Assembly (NCBI RefSeq): GCF_030269545.1
Contig: NZ_BSTN01000017.1
Coordinates: 22,856-86,855 of the forward strand
Source: Actinomadura sp. NBRC 104425
GTDB taxonomy: Bacteria > Actinomycetota > Actinomycetes > Streptosporangiales > Streptosporangiaceae
Length of the DNA: 64,000 nucleotides
Direction of reading: 5' to 3'
Shown here: piece by piece, positions 62,488 to 64,000 of the stretch
Position numbering within the stretch: the stretch's first letter is position 1
Layout of the letters: every line of letters starts with the position of its first letter
Made by a program: the position numbers and the translations under genes
Notes under the pieces: generated by a model
Told to the model about the DNA's origin: nothing
The model's database searches: none
What the model saw: the letters and a program-made list of their open reading frames with translations, nothing else

Positions 62488-64000
62488 GTGGCGGGGGAGA
62501 CGGTCATCGCCGACCGCTACCGGCTCGACAGGGCACCCCTCGGGGTCGGGGGCATGGGGACCGTGTGGGGGGCTCTGGACCAGACCTTGGCACGGCGGGT
62601 GGCGGTCAAACTCGTCAAGTCCCCCGACGAGGAGCTCACCCGCCGCTTCCTGCGGGAATGCAGGATCACCGCGGAGATGCACCATCCGGGCGTCCCCGCC
62701 GTCTACGACATCGGCACCCACGACGGCTCCCCGTACCTGGTGATGGAGTTCGTCGACGGGCGCACCGTGGCCGACCTGATCGCCGAGGAGGAGGGGCTGC
62801 CCGTCGGCTGGGCGGCGGCGGTCGCCGCGCAGGCCTGCGCGGTGCTGGCCCTGGCGCACCGGCGGCGCCGCGTGCACCGCGACCTCAAACCGAGCAACCT
62901 GATGATCCGCCCCGACGGCTCGGTCAAGGTGCTCGACTTCGGCCTGGCCGGTGCGCTGGAACCCGCGGACCTGACGCGCATCACCTCCACCGGGCAGCAG
63001 CTCGGCACCCCCGCCTACATGGCGCCCGAGCAGTTCAAGGGCGAACCGGTCAGCCCGCAGACCGACCTGTACGCGCTCGGCTGCGTGCTGTTCGAGATGC
63101 TCGCCGGACGGCCGCCGTACACCGGCTCCCAGTGGCAGATCATGCAGGGGCACACGGGCCGCCGGCCGCCCCGGCTGCACTCCCCGCGCGGGGACGTCCC
63201 CGCGGAACTGCGGGACCTGGTCTACGCGCTGCTGGCCAAAAAGCCGCAGGACCGCCCCTCCGGGGCGGGCGAGGTCTACACCCGGCTCGTGCCGTTCCTG
63301 CGCGACCTCGGCCCGCTGGCCGACGCCGTCCGGCCCGCGCAGGGCGACCCGCTCCGGCTGTACGCGTCGATCGTCGCGCGGGTCGGCGTCGCGGCGGCCG
63401 TTCCCGACACCACCGCCGTCGAAGTCCCGCAGGCGGAGGGGAACGGTGCGCCGGAGCCGTCGAACCAGGGCGCCGGCGGCGAGGCGTCGCCGCGCAAGAT
63501 CGAACTGCGGTACGCGCGCGACGAGGCCCGCACCCTCGCCCGGCACGACCGCTTCACCGAGGCCACGCAGACGCTGTGGACGGCCGTGGAGGCGGCGGCC
63601 GCCGCCGACGGCCCCGACGACCCCGAAGTGCTGAGCGGACGGCTGCAACTCGCCGAACTCCTGTTCGAAGGGGCGGACTACGCCGCGGCGGCATCGGAGT
63701 TCCGCGCGGTCTGCGCCGCCCTCTCCGGACGCCACGGCCCCGACCGGGAACTGGCGTTCATGTGCCGGTCGCAGGAGGCCGCCTGCCAGGCGGCGCTCGG
63801 CGCCGTCGACGAGGCCATCGACCTGCTCACCGCGCTGATCGCCGACGAAGAGCGGGTGCTCGGGCCCGACGACGACCGGACGCTCGCCGCGCGGCTGCAA
63901 CTCGGCCGGCTGCTCGCCGACACCGGCGACGACCGGGCCTTCGGCGTCCTGTCCGACCTGCGCGGCGACCTGCTGCGCTGGCGAGGCGCGGACCACCCCG
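62488..64000 (+). CDS. Ser/Thr protein kinase, 3' end beyond the window
   Basis: At least 504 residues. Hanks-type kinase domain at ~8-270: Gly loop LGVGGMGTVWGA, VAVK (K41), HRDLKPSN (D132), DFG (D150), GTPAYMAPEQ, TDLYALGCVLFEML. After a Pro/Glu-rich linker (~300-335) a helical repeat region begins, TPR-like (DEARTLARHDRFTEATQTLW, then ELLFEGADYAAAASEFRAVC). No membrane span up to the window end. GTG 62488 follows ACGGAGG. Only 54 bases separate it from the methylase stop, and I see no hairpin there, so it may be co-transcribed with DISARM. Confidence 0.9.
   Translation, partial: MAGETVIADRYRLDRAPLGVGGMGTVWGALDQTLARRVAVKLVKSPDEELTRRFLRECRITAEMHHPGVPAVYDIGTHDGSPYLVMEFVDGRTVADLIAEEEGLPVGWAAAVAAQACAVLALAHRRRRVHRDLKPSNLMIRPDGSVKVLDFGLAGALEPADLTRITSTGQQLGTPAYMAPEQFKGEPVSPQTDLYALGCVLFEMLAGRPPYTGSQWQIMQGHTGRRPPRLHSPRGDVPAELRDLVYALLAKKPQDRPSGAGEVYTRLVPFLRDLGPLADAVRPAQGDPLRLYASIVARVGVAAAVPDTTAVEVPQAEGNGAPEPSNQGAGGEASPRKIELRYARDEARTLARHDRFTEATQTLWTAVEAAAAADGPDDPEVLSGRLQLAELLFEGADYAAAASEFRAVCAALSGRHGPDRELAFMCRSQEAACQAALGAVDEAIDLLTALIADEERVLGPDDDRTLAARLQLGRLLADTGDDRAFGVLSDLRGDLLRWRGADHP

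Overview
The window is 64 kb of high-GC DNA (mostly GC-rich third positions, GTG/TTG starts, ATGA and GTGA gene overlaps). It most likely comes from a filamentous actinomycete of the Streptomyces/Actinomadura type. Pointers to this are the imuA'-imuB-dnaE2 mutasome, the XRE/DUF397 regulatory pairs, the MetP/MetS importer and a Ser/Thr kinase of actinobacterial type. I cannot name the species.

Left flank (1-10,370), mostly chromosomal: the 5' end of dnaE2 with an in-frame 15-bp tandem repeat, imuB and imuA' behind a LexA-type operator, mtnA, an aldo/keto reductase, an unrecognised regulator-like gene, a secreted/membrane protein, a decayed ~144-bp repeat, and metP-metS ending in a strong hairpin.

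Defence island (10,370-62,433): (i) a complete Wadjet operon jetABCD on the minus strand (18,280 to 10,370); (ii) an HTH / N6-adenine-methylase-like / specificity-like fusion (19,739-21,751) convergent with a four-gene minus-strand operon encoding a RecB/Cas4-like nuclease, a restriction-endonuclease-fold protein, a DinG-type helicase and a pPIWI-RE prokaryotic Argonaute relative; (iii) an incomplete DISARM block, drmMI then drmD, separated by an array of five diverged mini-units, each carrying a drmD head joined to a drmMI tail; (iv) an XRE regulator with intact and decayed DUF397 genes, a HATPase protein and a hypothetical; (v) an IS200/IS605-type element whose tnpB has an in-frame TGA; (vi) a full class 1 DISARM operon drmD-drmMI-[AAA ATPase-DUF4276-like]-drmA-drmB-drmC, extended by a second HTH-methylase-specificity fusion and followed by a Ser/Thr kinase that runs off the window.

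How it may work together: Wadjet acts against plasmids; DISARM and pPIWI-RE are phage/plasmid defence systems. An octamer TGTGAACG, extended in three places to TGTGAACG-N2-ATC(A/G)ACC, recurs upstream of the first methylase fusion, at the pPIWI-RE operon promoter and, rearranged, upstream of the complete DISARM operon, hinting at one shared regulator. The incomplete drmMI/drmD pair has no drmA/B/C of its own and its methylase motif IV is altered (NWPY), so it is either decaying or working with the complete operon.

All functional calls come from reading motifs and gene order; no database search was possible.
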